A stretch of DNA of 64,000 nucleotides. Source: Spelaeicoccus albus (GTDB lineage: Bacteria > Actinomycetota > Actinomycetes > Actinomycetales > Brevibacteriaceae). The notes under the pieces were generated by a model. It worked only from the letters and a program-made list of their open reading frames with translations, was not told the DNA's origin and did no database searches. Positions within the stretch are counted from its first letter, which is position 1. The number at the start of each line of letters is the position of its first letter. Location: positions 3,358,518 through 3,422,517 of the forward strand of contig NZ_JACBZP010000001.1 of the NCBI RefSeq assembly GCF_013409065.1, read 5' to 3'. Of this stretch, positions 44,898-53,898 are shown in pieces. The position numbers were made by a program, and so were the translations under genes.

Positions 44898-46820
44898 GGC
44901 ACTCGGCGCGCGGTGACGTATGTGGCCCTCGTGCACGGCGCCGCAACCGACGACCCGGCTGTCTGGGCCGCCACATTGCTTGCCCGGGTGGTCCGGCGCT
45001 GGTCGGAACGCGAGGAATACACGGTCGAGATCACCGAGTGCCCCGCCGAGTGCCGGTTGCACCCCGGGCGCCACAGGCACTTGCGCCTCACCCGGGACGG
45101 CCGCACCGAAAACGTGGATCTCGAAGCTGTCTACTGGGGCTCGCTGGTGCGGGCCGGCTCGTGGTGGACGACGCTGGGCCGGGCTTTCCACATCGGCGGT
45201 GCCGTGCTGCTTGCCGACTTCGCGGCGGTGTGGTCGTCGATCTTCGGCCGTCACGCGTATCGCAATGCGCCCGCGCCCGGCCCGATATTGGCTCTCGGCC
45301 GGCTGCTGACGCTTTTGGTCAGGCTGCTGGCCGCACCGCTCATCGTGGCCGCGATCTTCGTCATGGCCGGCATCGGACGGTTCCGGTTGATGGTCGACGA
45401 TGCGTACGTCTGGTTGACCGACGATCGGGAGCGCGCCGAGATCGTGCACACCGTCACGGACGCCGTCATCCGCGCCCGCGCCGAGCGCGTCGTGTTGGCC
45501 GGACATTCACAAGGCGGCTCGGTCGTGCTGGGCGCGCGCAAGCGGCTTCTGGCGGACGGCCACCTCTCGGCCGCCGACCGGGTGACGACATTCGGCAGTG
45601 CCGATCCGCTGTTGCAGACGGTTCGTCGGCTCGGCATTCAAGAAGGTCTCGGCCGCTACTGGGCTTTGCTGGCAGCGCTTTGGGTGCTCTCGGTGATTGT
45701 GGCGGCCGCGCCGGCGGCGGCGTTGATCGCACTGATCTTGCTCACCGGCAAGGCAATTGCCGCCGTCTTGGCCGCCGCCGGTGCGCTGTGGCGTTTGGCC
45801 CCGGACGCCGCGCCGGCCGTCGCCGCACATGCGTTCCCGTCGTTTGCCGACATGTTCGCACGCATTGCGCCGGCCCTGGCCATCAGCCTCGTTCCCGCTG
45901 CCGCGTCCGTCCTGATCATCACGGCCATCTTGCAGCGCACCGGTTTAGCGCGCCGGATCCTGGCCGGCCCGGACCACCGGCCGACGATTCCGGGGCACGA
46001 CGTGCTGGCGCGCGACGATCCGATGGCGCCGCTCGTGCGGGCCATCGGCGACCCGCAGCGCCTCAGACAGATTCCGCAGACCGCATCGATACTGCTCGAT
46101 CACGAGGCGTATTTTCGCAATGCGGCCACCTCCTTGCCGACGCTGTTCGACGACGTGTGGCAACGCGCCGTCGGGGACGAGGCCGGGTCCGCAAGCCCGG
46201 ACGACGCCACGGCCGGCTCCGACGCCGGGCTGTTGACGGCGCGCTATCGCACCGGCCTGCGGGCACGACGTATCGCCATATTCCTGGGCTGGGTCGCGGC
46301 GATCGCCGGAGCTGCGGTACTCGGGCCGCCGACCGGATCGTCCGCGTTGGTCTGGGTGCTCCTGGCCGCGGTCTCGGGAGGAGCCGTGTCGGCGCGGCTC
46401 GCCCTGCTGTGGACGTGGATGGAGCGGATGGACGTCGCTGCGCGCACCGGGCCGCACGTCGTCGCGCGTCGGGTGCGGCGGCGCCGAGTCCGGCGTTCGT
46501 TGGTCTTCACGGTGTTGTTGTTCGCGGCGTCGGCGCTGTCGCTGGGCGGAGCCGTCGAGACGCCGGATACGCCGGCCGGTTCGCATTACGCGCTGCAGCC
46601 GCCGGCTCTGGATCTCGCCTTGTTCGTCCTGGGAGCCGCGCTCTTGGCGTCCGCTATCGGATCTCTCGCGGGAACTCTGCTGGCCCGGATCGCGGGGATC
46701 ACCTCCCTGCTGGCCTATTCGGCACTATGGCTCGTGCACGGACCGGCCGGCTGGATCGCCGTGGGCATCTGCGCGGCCGGTAGCGCGTACGCGGTGGCGG
46801 CCCGACGCTCGGCGGATTGA
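44862..46820 (+). CDS. Large membrane protein with an alpha/beta-hydrolase-like GHSQGG motif
   Basis: Up to 652 residues. The start resembles a lipase-like hydrolase (VTYVALVHGAATDD), and RVVLAGHSQGGSVVLGARKR (around residue 210) carries the nucleophile-elbow serine, followed by VTTFGSADPL. The hydrolase parts are interrupted by a transmembrane pair (about 140-175). The second half has hydrophobic stretches (about 265-310, 325-355, 465-515, 550-650) around a soluble loop. GTG 44862 follows the previous stop directly; GTG 44913 is an alternative that leaves the palindrome outside the gene. No substrate can be named. Confidence 0.7.
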   Translation: MPGYRPVTGHLSGTRRAVTYVALVHGAATDDPAVWAATLLARVVRRWSEREEYTVEITECPAECRLHPGRHRHLRLTRDGRTENVDLEAVYWGSLVRAGSWWTTLGRAFHIGGAVLLADFAAVWSSIFGRHAYRNAPAPGPILALGRLLTLLVRLLAAPLIVAAIFVMAGIGRFRLMVDDAYVWLTDDRERAEIVHTVTDAVIRARAERVVLAGHSQGGSVVLGARKRLLADGHLSAADRVTTFGSADPLLQTVRRLGIQEGLGRYWALLAALWVLSVIVAAAPAAALIALILLTGKAIAAVLAAAGALWRLAPDAAPAVAAHAFPSFADMFARIAPALAISLVPAAASVLIITAILQRTGLARRILAGPDHRPTIPGHDVLARDDPMAPLVRAIGDPQRLRQIPQTASILLDHEAYFRNAATSLPTLFDDVWQRAVGDEAGSASPDDATAGSDAGLLTARYRTGLRARRIAIFLGWVAAIAGAAVLGPPTGSSALVWVLLAAVSGGAVSARLALLWTWMERMDVAARTGPHVVARRVRRRRVRRSLVFTVLLFAASALSLGGAVETPDTPAGSHYALQPPALDLALFVLGAALLASAIGSLAGTLLARIAGITSLLAYSALWLVHGPAGWIAVGICAAGSAYAVAARRSAD

Positions 46821-46828
46821 GGACGTCG

Positions 46829-48088
46829 TCAGGGCCCGATCCGCAGCTTCGCCGAGCGGACGCCGAGCCGGCGGCTGAGTACGAGACACGCCGCGCCGAT
46901 GGCGCCGACGTCTTCGCCAAGCTCCGTACCGTCGACCCGGGGCGAATGGAACTCGCGCCCAATTGCCAGTTCATCGACGATTCCCGGCACCCTGGCCAAG
47001 AACCGGTCCGCGATCCGCGGCCAAAAGGGGCCGCCAAAGACGACCCGGTCGACGTCGAGCAGATTCGTGATCACCGAGATGCCGCGAGCGACCCGGTCCG
47101 CCGCCGTGTCCAGGATCGCGCCGGCACGCTCGTCGCCGGCGCCGGCCGCGTCGCACAACCGGGTGAAGCTCGCGCTGATGGCCGGGCCGCTGCGCGACAC
47201 CCGGTCGTCGGGGATCACCCCGAGCGATTCGGCCTCACGGACCAGGTTCGAGGGCATGCAGCAGGCCGACAAGCAACCGCGTAAGCCGCATTCGCACGGT
47301 GGGCCGTCCGGATCGACGATGATATGTCCGATCTCGCCGGCGTTGCCGGACGTGCCGCGCACCACCTCACCGGCGTGTACGACGCCGACGCCGAACCCGG
47401 TTCCGACGTAAAAGAAGACGAAATCGTCTGCCGTATCGCTTCCGGCCCACATCTCGCCGATGGCCACGGCAGCCGTGTCCTTGCCGGATTCCACGGCAAG
47501 CGACGTCTCTTCGGCAAGGATGCGACGGAACGGCACCCGGTGCCAGCCGAACAACAGCGGCGGGTCGACCACTTCGGAGGCATCTTCGTCAATGGGGCCG
47601 GGCGTGGCGATCCCGATGCCGGCGATGCGACCGCGATCGATCTCCGATTCGTCGACAAGCCGGCGCACTTGGTCGGCCACGAGCGCGATGATCCGATGTG
47701 GATCGGTGTCCAGCGGGGTCGGAATTGCCGCCCGCGCACGCGTCGCGCCGGCCAGGTCGAGCAGCACGCACGTGATGACGGCCGGGTCGAGGTGGACGCC
47801 GGCCGCGTACCCGCCGTCCGGGTCCAGCTTCACGATCGTGCGAGGCTTGCCGGGTCCGCGGGTCTGCTTACCGGACTCGACGACCATCCCGGCGTCCAGC
47901 AGGCGCCGGACGATGTTCGAGACCGTCTGCGCGGCCAGGCCGGTCTGGTCGCGCAGCACGGTGCGGCTCACGCCGTCCGGAGCCCGCCGTACGGCGTCCA
48001 GCACCACTGCCTGATTGAAGTCGCCCAGGTGCGCTAAGTTCGTGCCGGGATGCCTCGGCGCGGAAGGGCGTGGCTCGGAGTCCGTCAT
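46829..48088 (-). CDS. ROK-family transcriptional regulator
   Basis: A 419-residue NagC/XylR-type regulator. The N-terminal MarR-like winged helix (about residues 25-80; SRTVLRDQTGLAAQTVSNIV) is followed by an ROK ASKHA domain: GIGIATPGPIDE, FVFFYVGTGFGVGVV, GNAGEIGHIIVDPDGPPCEC, and the zinc-type CxCGxxGCxxxxC signature (CECGLRGCLSACC). Such proteins sense sugars or sugar phosphates. AGGAGG lies 6 nt before ATG 48088, which overlaps the upstream gene's stop (ATGA). Confidence 0.92.
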   Translation of the reverse strand: MTDSEPRPSAPRHPGTNLAHLGDFNQAVVLDAVRRAPDGVSRTVLRDQTGLAAQTVSNIVRRLLDAGMVVESGKQTRGPGKPRTIVKLDPDGGYAAGVHLDPAVITCVLLDLAGATRARAAIPTPLDTDPHRIIALVADQVRRLVDESEIDRGRIAGIGIATPGPIDEDASEVVDPPLLFGWHRVPFRRILAEETSLAVESGKDTAAVAIGEMWAGSDTADDFVFFYVGTGFGVGVVHAGEVVRGTSGNAGEIGHIIVDPDGPPCECGLRGCLSACCMPSNLVREAESLGVIPDDRVSRSGPAISASFTRLCDAAGAGDERAGAILDTAADRVARGISVITNLLDVDRVVFGGPFWPRIADRFLARVPGIVDELAIGREFHSPRVDGTELGEDVGAIGAACLVLSRRLGVRSAKLRIGP

Positions 48089-48918
48089 GACCGACCTCCT
48101 ATTGTCTGCCCGTCCGCGTGGGCCTTGGCGAACATGCCCCTGACGATGCCGGCCACCGTGGATTCGGACAGGCCGAGGATCACCAGGACGCTGACGACCA
48201 GGGCGGCGCCGACCAGCACGGGCGAGTGGACGCTGAAGAACGGATAGACGATCAGCAGGCCGACATAGGTGATGGCTCGCATGGCGCCCGCCACCGGGAT
48301 CCGTTTGCCCGCGATGAAGAACCGCACTATCGCATATGCCAGCAACACCGCGTACGGCAAGCTGATCAGCACGCCGAGGGTCGTCGACGTGTCGCCGGCG
48401 CCAAACGCACGCTGCGCGCCGCCGGCGAAAAACAACAAAGCCATGGACACGCTGCCGGCGAGCTGCACGCAGAACCAGGCAAGGATGACCCAGCGCAGCC
48501 ACCCGGGCGTCGGCCATTCGGCGGGCGAAAAGAACCCCCGGCCTTCCCGCCGGGTGACGAGGAACCGTGTCACAGTCCAAATGGCGAGGAACGCCACGTA
48601 CATGAGGGCCGCGGACGGCCGGAAGAAGTAGTCATTGGATTTGGTGACGAATTTCCCGACCTCGTCCATGAACAGACCAAAGCCGACGCCGCCGAGCACC
48701 GCAGCAATCACGTGCCGTTTGACGGAGCCGAGGAGCGCGATCATCAACGCGGCGGCCAGCGCCAGTCCGCCCCAAATCGAGTGGGCGATGTGCAGTGAGC
48801 CGCCGCCGACTTGGGGATATCCGGTCAACGCCAAACCTCCGCGGACCATGCCGATGGTGATCACGCCCGTCACGACGAACGTGTCCAGCAAGTTCAATCG
48901 GGACGCTGTGCGGGACAT
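48085..48918 (-). CDS. Conserved membrane protein
   Basis: A 277-residue protein with about seven hydrophobic segments. The second loop contains GVGFGLFMDEVGKFVTKSNDYFF, a conserved stretch of a family usually annotated hypothetical; acidic and aromatic residues there may form a functional site. No clear Shine-Dalgarno before ATG 48918; the frame is open further upstream but reads as low-complexity. The stop overlaps the ROK start by 4 bp. Confidence 0.75.
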   Translation of the reverse strand: MSRTASRLNLLDTFVVTGVITIGMVRGGLALTGYPQVGGGSLHIAHSIWGGLALAAALMIALLGSVKRHVIAAVLGGVGFGLFMDEVGKFVTKSNDYFFRPSAALMYVAFLAIWTVTRFLVTRREGRGFFSPAEWPTPGWLRWVILAWFCVQLAGSVSMALLFFAGGAQRAFGAGDTSTTLGVLISLPYAVLLAYAIVRFFIAGKRIPVAGAMRAITYVGLLIVYPFFSVHSPVLVGAALVVSVLVILGLSESTVAGIVRGMFAKAHADGQTIGGRS

Positions 48919-49013
48919 GCTTTCATTTTGACCGCAGCAGCGGCCCGGCGCTAATCGAGCCGATCGCGATTCCGGCGATCCCGGCACGGGCGGCGTCCGC
49001 GTCGCGGCGGCTG

Positions 49014-49982
49014 TTAGCGGGCGTAGTAGGCGGCGAGCCGTTCGATGCCCTGGTCGAGACTGACGCGCGGGCGCCAGGCCAAGGCTTCCCTGGTACGCCG
49101 CTGATCGAACCAGTGCGCCGTCGACAACTGCTCGGCCAGAAAGCGGGTCATGGGCGGCTCGTCGGTTCCGGGACGGACCCGCCACACCCGCTCGACGACT
49201 CCCCCGGCGGCCCGGGCCAGCGCGGCGGGTACGCGCAACGTCGGCGCGGGAGCGCCGGCAGCAGTGCAGATATCCGCCAACAGGTCGCCGACCGGTCTCG
49301 GCTCGCCGTTGGAAACGACGAAGGCTTCGCCGTGTACGTCGGGAACCCTGCGCAAGGCGGCGACAATCGCGTCCGCCGCGTTGTCCACGTACGTCGTGTC
49401 AATCAGCGCCGCGCCGTGGCCGAGCAACGGCAGACGCCCGGCCTTGGCGCGGTCGACGACGCGCGCGACGAGCTGAGTGTCTCCCGGGCCCCACACAATA
49501 TGAGGCCTCACGGCAACGATCGGCATCGCTGCGGAGTCGGCCGCCAGTGCGGCGAGCTCGGCGACGGCTTTCGTGCGGGCGTAGTCGCCGCGGGCCCGGT
49601 CGGGGTCGGCGCGGCCGGCGCCCACTCCGACCAGCGAATCGCCGGCATGGGCCACGGACGGCGTCGAGACGAACACGAATCGTTCGACTCCGGCGGCGCG
49701 GGCGGCCGACACGACATTGGCCGAGCCGGTGATGTTGACGTCGTCGAATTCGCTGGGTCGGCCGTGGAACGACACCTTGGCGGCCAGATGCACGACGGCA
49801 TCGACGCCGTCCATTGCGGCATCGACAGCGCCGCGATCGGCGACGCTGCCGCGCCGCTCGTCCACGCCGTCCAACTCGGACCTGCCGCGTTGGAACGTGC
49901 GCACGGCGTACCCGCGCTCAAGCAGGGCCCGGACGACGGCTCCGCCCAGAAAGCCGCGTGCGCCGGTCACCAGTACCGTCAC
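49014..49982 (-). CDS. oleD: OleD: NADPH-dependent 2-alkyl-3-keto acid reductase
   Basis: A 322-residue extended short-chain dehydrogenase. The nucleotide motif TGARGFLGG is at about residues 6-14, HLAAKV at about 65-70, and the catalytic Tyr-x3-Lys is YARTK (134-138). In the olefin pathway OleD reduces the 2-alkyl-3-keto acid made by OleA to the beta-hydroxy acid. The GTG start at 49982 overlaps the oleBC stop by 4 bp (GTGA). It is last in the oleA-oleBC-oleD operon, which settles its identity against other SDRs. Confidence 0.9.
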   Translation of the reverse strand: MTVLVTGARGFLGGAVVRALLERGYAVRTFQRGRSELDGVDERRGSVADRGAVDAAMDGVDAVVHLAAKVSFHGRPSEFDDVNITGSANVVSAARAAGVERFVFVSTPSVAHAGDSLVGVGAGRADPDRARGDYARTKAVAELAALAADSAAMPIVAVRPHIVWGPGDTQLVARVVDRAKAGRLPLLGHGAALIDTTYVDNAADAIVAALRRVPDVHGEAFVVSNGEPRPVGDLLADICTAAGAPAPTLRVPAALARAAGGVVERVWRVRPGTDEPPMTRFLAEQLSTAHWFDQRRTREALAWRPRVSLDQGIERLAAYYAR

Positions 49983-52657
49983 GGCCGCCCCATTCGTCCG
50001 CCGGCAAGCACACCCGATGCCCACGCCGAGAGTCGTGCCCTGTCGACCTTGGAATTGTGACGCACGTCCGTGGGCAGTTCCGGCACCGTGATGATGGCCG
50101 CCACCGGGATAGCCACGGCGTGGCGTACTGCCGCGGCGAGTTCGGGCGGGGCCATCCGCGGCCGCCGGGTCGGCGTCGTGGTTTCGACCACTGCGACAAC
50201 CTGCTGAGTGCCGGCCGGCCCCACGCCGGCCACGCCGGCTCGACGAACGCCGTCCACGGTTTCGATCAGCTGTTCCGGACGCACCGGGGTGATGACGCCG
50301 TCCGGCGACGTGATGACATGCCCGAGCCGACCTTCAACCCAGAGCCTGCCGCGGCCGTCCAAATGACCGACATCGCCCGTTGCGTGCCGGCCGGGGAATC
50401 TGGCGCTGCGGCGCTGCGTGGCCCAGAGCCTGTCATACCTGTCCTTGATGTGCGGGGCGGCGACAACTATCTCGCCGGTCACATTCGGCTCGGCGGTCAG
50501 CCGCGCGGCCGGGACGCCGGCGCCGTCCAGCGGGCTGATGCGCACGTCGGCCGGTCCGATCGGCACGCCGACGCACACCCCGTTGCCGACGCCGGCGTCC
50601 TCGATCTGCGGCAGATCGACGTCGGTGACCAATAAGGCCTCCGTCATTCCATACGGGGTGTGGATGCTCGCAGCCGGCATCAGCCCGGCGGCCGCCGTGA
50701 GCAGCGGCTGCGACAGCGGCGCGCCGGCGGAAAGGAAGAGGCGGACGGCGCGCAAGGTCTCGAGCCCGTCAGCGGTCAGCTCCGGGGCGGTGTCGAGCAC
50801 GTTGGCCAAAGCAGCCGGCGAGGCGAAGACCGCTGTCGCGTCGACGGCGGCTGCCGCGTCGGCAAGCGCCGCCGCCGACAGGGTCTTCGGTTTCGTCACA
50901 TCCATATCGGGGCTGACCGAGGTGGCGCCGAGAGCCGGGCCGAGCAGCGCAAACGGCGCAAATCCGGCGACAAGTGACGATCCGTGGCCGATGCCGTACC
51001 TGTCGGCCAGCGCGTCGCGCATGGCTTCGAGGCGGGCATGCGTGTAGACGACGCCCTTGGCCGGTCCGGTCGACCCGGAAGTGAACAGGATGGCGGCGTC
51101 GGCCGAGGCCGGCGGAGCCGGCGGTACGGCGTGGCCGGCGCCGTCGCGGATGACGTCGGCAAGCGTGAGATCGACACCGAGCAACCGCCGTTCGGGCGCG
51201 TTCAACGGGTCGACGGCAATGCGTTGTCCGGGCCAATTCAAGGCACGCGCGGCCGTCAGACCGCTGCGAATGGCGACGATATGGTCCGGGCCGGAACCCT
51301 TCACGGCGCGGCTGAGTCCCGCAATGCCGAGCCCGGCGTCGGCCACCACGACGACGGCTCCGATTCGCAGGCACGCGTACATGACGGCGGTGAGGTCGGC
51401 GCCCGGCTTGACCAACAGCGACACGCGGTCGCCGGCGCGGACGCCGTGAGCCGCGAGCCCGGCCGCCAGCGCCGTGACTTGTTCGGCAAGGCGCCGCCAG
51501 CTGACCACCCTCGGCCCGGTGAAGCCGGTCGGCGCCATTTCGACGAGCGCCGTGTCGTCGTCGCCGGCCAGTTCGTCGAGGTAGCGCCAAATGGGCACGC
51601 GGGCCCGGCCGACCGGCTCGACCCCAGCGCCCGGATCGGGCCGCGTAGCCGGTTCAGCCTGTGCAAGGACGTTCGGTGTTTCGGCGGCCGCGCCGTCGCC
51701 GGCCAGGTCCGTCAGCCAGTTCCGGATCGGACCGGCGATGTCGACGTCCTCGGCCAACAGGTGCCCGGCGCCTTCGAATCGATGGATTGCCGCTTGCGGC
51801 AGGCGTTCGGCAAGATCGCGCAAGTACCCGTCGGAGAAGATCGGATCGCGCGGCCCCCACAGCATCAGCGCCGGGACCGTCAGCGATGCGGTGCCGTCGG
51901 CGATCCGAGTCAATTCGGGAAAGCTCGGATGCGACGTCTCAACCGGGATATCGGCGACGAATGCTCCAATGCCGCGGCGACGGCCCGCCGTCCGGTAAGG
52001 GGCTCGATAGGCGCGTCGCACCTCACCGGAAAGTCGCGGGTGCGCAAGCGACAGCGTTGTGTCCAAAAAGGCGGTTGTGGTCACCGTGCCGGCCGTGTGA
52101 ACGGCCGGGGTGAGAGCAAGGCGCAGCGGCGAGGGAACGCTTCGGCCTGCCGGTTGGTGCACTGCCGTGTTGGTGAGGATGACGCCTGCCAACAACGCCG
52201 GGTGGTCGATGGCCCAGCCGAGCGAGACGACCCCGCCCCAATCGTGGCCCAGCGTGACGACCGGGCCCTCGACGTCCAGCGCAGCGGTCAACGCGGACAA
52301 GTCGGCGACCCGTTCGGGAAGAGTGCGCGCCCGCCCGGTGCGTTCGGAATAGCCCATGTCGAGCTGATCGACGGCGATGACGCGCCACGCAGGCGAGCCG
52401 GCGTCGTCCTGCGTCATGGCATTCATGACCGTACGCCAGAGATATGACCATGTCGGGTTGCCGTGAACACACAGCACGGTACCTGTGACCGTTCTACCCA
52501 TTTTGGTCAGCTCATCGAGGTTGTCCTGGATGTGCCAGGTGTGCCGACCGTCCGGCCCATCAACGTCGACAAGTCGCGACAAGCGGGCGGAATAACCAGG
52601 CAGCCCCGCCGGAGGGAGTTCCGCCGGCAGTCCGCCGTCGAACTCGCTTGCTACCAT
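49979..52657 (-). CDS. oleBC: OleBC fusion: beta-lactone synthetase plus beta-lactone decarboxylase
   Basis: An 892-residue natural fusion. Residues about 1-325 are OleB, an alpha/beta-hydrolase of the haloalkane dehalogenase type with HGNPTWSYLW (65-74), nucleophile Asp139 in GHDWGG and His299 in EGAGHLLAED. Residues about 345-892 are OleC, an adenylate-forming enzyme with the P-loop TSGSTGPAKG (526-535), YGMTEA and GDVGHLDGRGRLWVEGR. OleC closes the beta-hydroxy acid to a beta-lactone; OleB decarboxylates it to a cis-olefin. The start ATG 52657 overlaps the oleA stop by 7 bp. The same fusion is known in Micrococcus luteus and related actinobacteria. Confidence 0.94.
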   Translation of the reverse strand: MVASEFDGGLPAELPPAGLPGYSARLSRLVDVDGPDGRHTWHIQDNLDELTKMGRTVTGTVLCVHGNPTWSYLWRTVMNAMTQDDAGSPAWRVIAVDQLDMGYSERTGRARTLPERVADLSALTAALDVEGPVVTLGHDWGGVVSLGWAIDHPALLAGVILTNTAVHQPAGRSVPSPLRLALTPAVHTAGTVTTTAFLDTTLSLAHPRLSGEVRRAYRAPYRTAGRRRGIGAFVADIPVETSHPSFPELTRIADGTASLTVPALMLWGPRDPIFSDGYLRDLAERLPQAAIHRFEGAGHLLAEDVDIAGPIRNWLTDLAGDGAAAETPNVLAQAEPATRPDPGAGVEPVGRARVPIWRYLDELAGDDDTALVEMAPTGFTGPRVVSWRRLAEQVTALAAGLAAHGVRAGDRVSLLVKPGADLTAVMYACLRIGAVVVVADAGLGIAGLSRAVKGSGPDHIVAIRSGLTAARALNWPGQRIAVDPLNAPERRLLGVDLTLADVIRDGAGHAVPPAPPASADAAILFTSGSTGPAKGVVYTHARLEAMRDALADRYGIGHGSSLVAGFAPFALLGPALGATSVSPDMDVTKPKTLSAAALADAAAAVDATAVFASPAALANVLDTAPELTADGLETLRAVRLFLSAGAPLSQPLLTAAAGLMPAASIHTPYGMTEALLVTDVDLPQIEDAGVGNGVCVGVPIGPADVRISPLDGAGVPAARLTAEPNVTGEIVVAAPHIKDRYDRLWATQRRSARFPGRHATGDVGHLDGRGRLWVEGRLGHVITSPDGVITPVRPEQLIETVDGVRRAGVAGVGPAGTQQVVAVVETTTPTRRPRMAPPELAAAVRHAVAIPVAAIITVPELPTDVRHNSKVDRARLSAWASGVLAGGRMGRP

Positions 52658-53673
52658 TCGATCTCGGTCATCGCCGTGTTGAGGCCCGACCCGACTCCCA
52701 TACACAGCACACGGTCGCCCGATCCGAGCGAATCGGCTTCACCGGCAAGCGTCAGCGGCAGCGAAGCCGGACCGACATTCCCGAAGTGCGGGTACGTCAA
52801 CGGCACCTTGGCCCGATCGATCGACACGGCATTGAGGATGGCCGACGTGTGGACGTTACTGACCTGATGCATGACGTAACGATCCATGTCCGACCAGTTC
52901 CATTCGTCCTTTGCTTCATTCCACGCGTCCACGACGAGCTCCATGCCGCCTTCGAGCAGCAGCTTGGTGTCGGTCCGCATGCCGGAGACGTCGCCGACGC
53001 ACACATCGTAATGCTGCGATGCCGCACGGGTGATGCCCCCTTTGACCGAGTGGGCGCCCGGGTGCTCCGACGTCGGTCCCAACACGGCGGCCGCGGCACC
53101 CGATCCGAGCGTGAGCGTGGCGAATTCATTGTTGAAGTCGGCGCGCGTGACGCCGGGCCGCAGCAATCGGTCGATGGTGGCGCGTTGCGCATCCTCCGAG
53201 TCCTCGCCGTCGACTACGACGGCATAGCGGATCTGTCCGGCATCGATCATGGTGGCGGCCAGGGTGATGGCGTTGACGAAGCCCAAGCATGCATTGGCGA
53301 TGTCGAAGTTCATGGCGGACGAGGGCAGCCCGAGCCCGTGGTGGACCTTGACGGCGACCGACGGCTCCAGGTGCTTGCGCGTCACGGACGAATTGATGAG
53401 CATCCCGACTTCGGACGGCTCGATACCCGCCTCGGCGATGGCCTTGGCACCCACGTGCACCGCGGCGTCGTCGAATGCCATCGTGTGATCCCACCAGCGC
53501 CGCTCATGCACGCCGGCGACCCGTTCCAGCAACGTGGCCGGAAGGTGCAGCCGGTTCAGGACCGGCTCGAGCTGTTCCTGGATGTGCTGGGACTGGATGA
53601 CCCTTGGCGCCTCCATGCCGGTGATCGACAGCAAGGAGGTGTTGTGGTGACGAAATGTCCTATTACCTGTCAA
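52651..53673 (-). CDS. oleA: OleA: head-to-head acyl-CoA condensing thiolase
   Basis: A 340-residue thiolase-fold enzyme of the KAS III/HMG-CoA synthase type. It joins two acyl-CoAs by non-decarboxylative Claisen condensation to a 2-alkyl-3-keto acid. Catalytic Cys129 sits in NACLGF, His269 in VMHQVSN and Asn299 in GNVGPAS; Glu103 (HLEPS) matches the glutamate that acts as base across the dimer in Xanthomonas OleA. The start is a TTG at 53673 with AAGG 6 nt upstream, an economical start for the first gene of this operon. Confidence 0.94.
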   Translation of the reverse strand: MTGNRTFRHHNTSLLSITGMEAPRVIQSQHIQEQLEPVLNRLHLPATLLERVAGVHERRWWDHTMAFDDAAVHVGAKAIAEAGIEPSEVGMLINSSVTRKHLEPSVAVKVHHGLGLPSSAMNFDIANACLGFVNAITLAATMIDAGQIRYAVVVDGEDSEDAQRATIDRLLRPGVTRADFNNEFATLTLGSGAAAAVLGPTSEHPGAHSVKGGITRAASQHYDVCVGDVSGMRTDTKLLLEGGMELVVDAWNEAKDEWNWSDMDRYVMHQVSNVHTSAILNAVSIDRAKVPLTYPHFGNVGPASLPLTLAGEADSLGSGDRVLCMGVGSGLNTAMTEIEW

Positions 53674-53898
53674 CGGGTACCTTCGGTTTCGGCGTTTCGC
53701 ATTCGGTTTCGACCGCAGAAATGCCTGCGCCGCAGCCGATGAAAGGCACGCCGGACACCTCGAGTCTCACCTGATTCTTCCACTTTTTTTGCTTTGGTAC
53801 ACATTCGACCCATTACTATAGCTGCGAAGCGGCGGATAATTGCCGGTTCCGCCGGACCGCTCGCGGTACGCCGTGCACCTGAATATGAAAGGCACCCC
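53674..53898. promoter_or_regulatory. Divergent oleA / gap promoter region
   Basis: A 225-bp spacer without a gene, AT-richer than its flanks. On the plus strand a TTACTAT element near 53812-53818 could be a -10 for the dehydrogenase gene. Nothing more specific can be assigned. Confidence 0.3.

Noticed and set aside
44180-46783. 867-codon plus-strand frame across two genes
   Set aside because: It is a shifted frame through the aldehyde dehydrogenase and membrane hydrolase genes, arginine-rich and without motifs.
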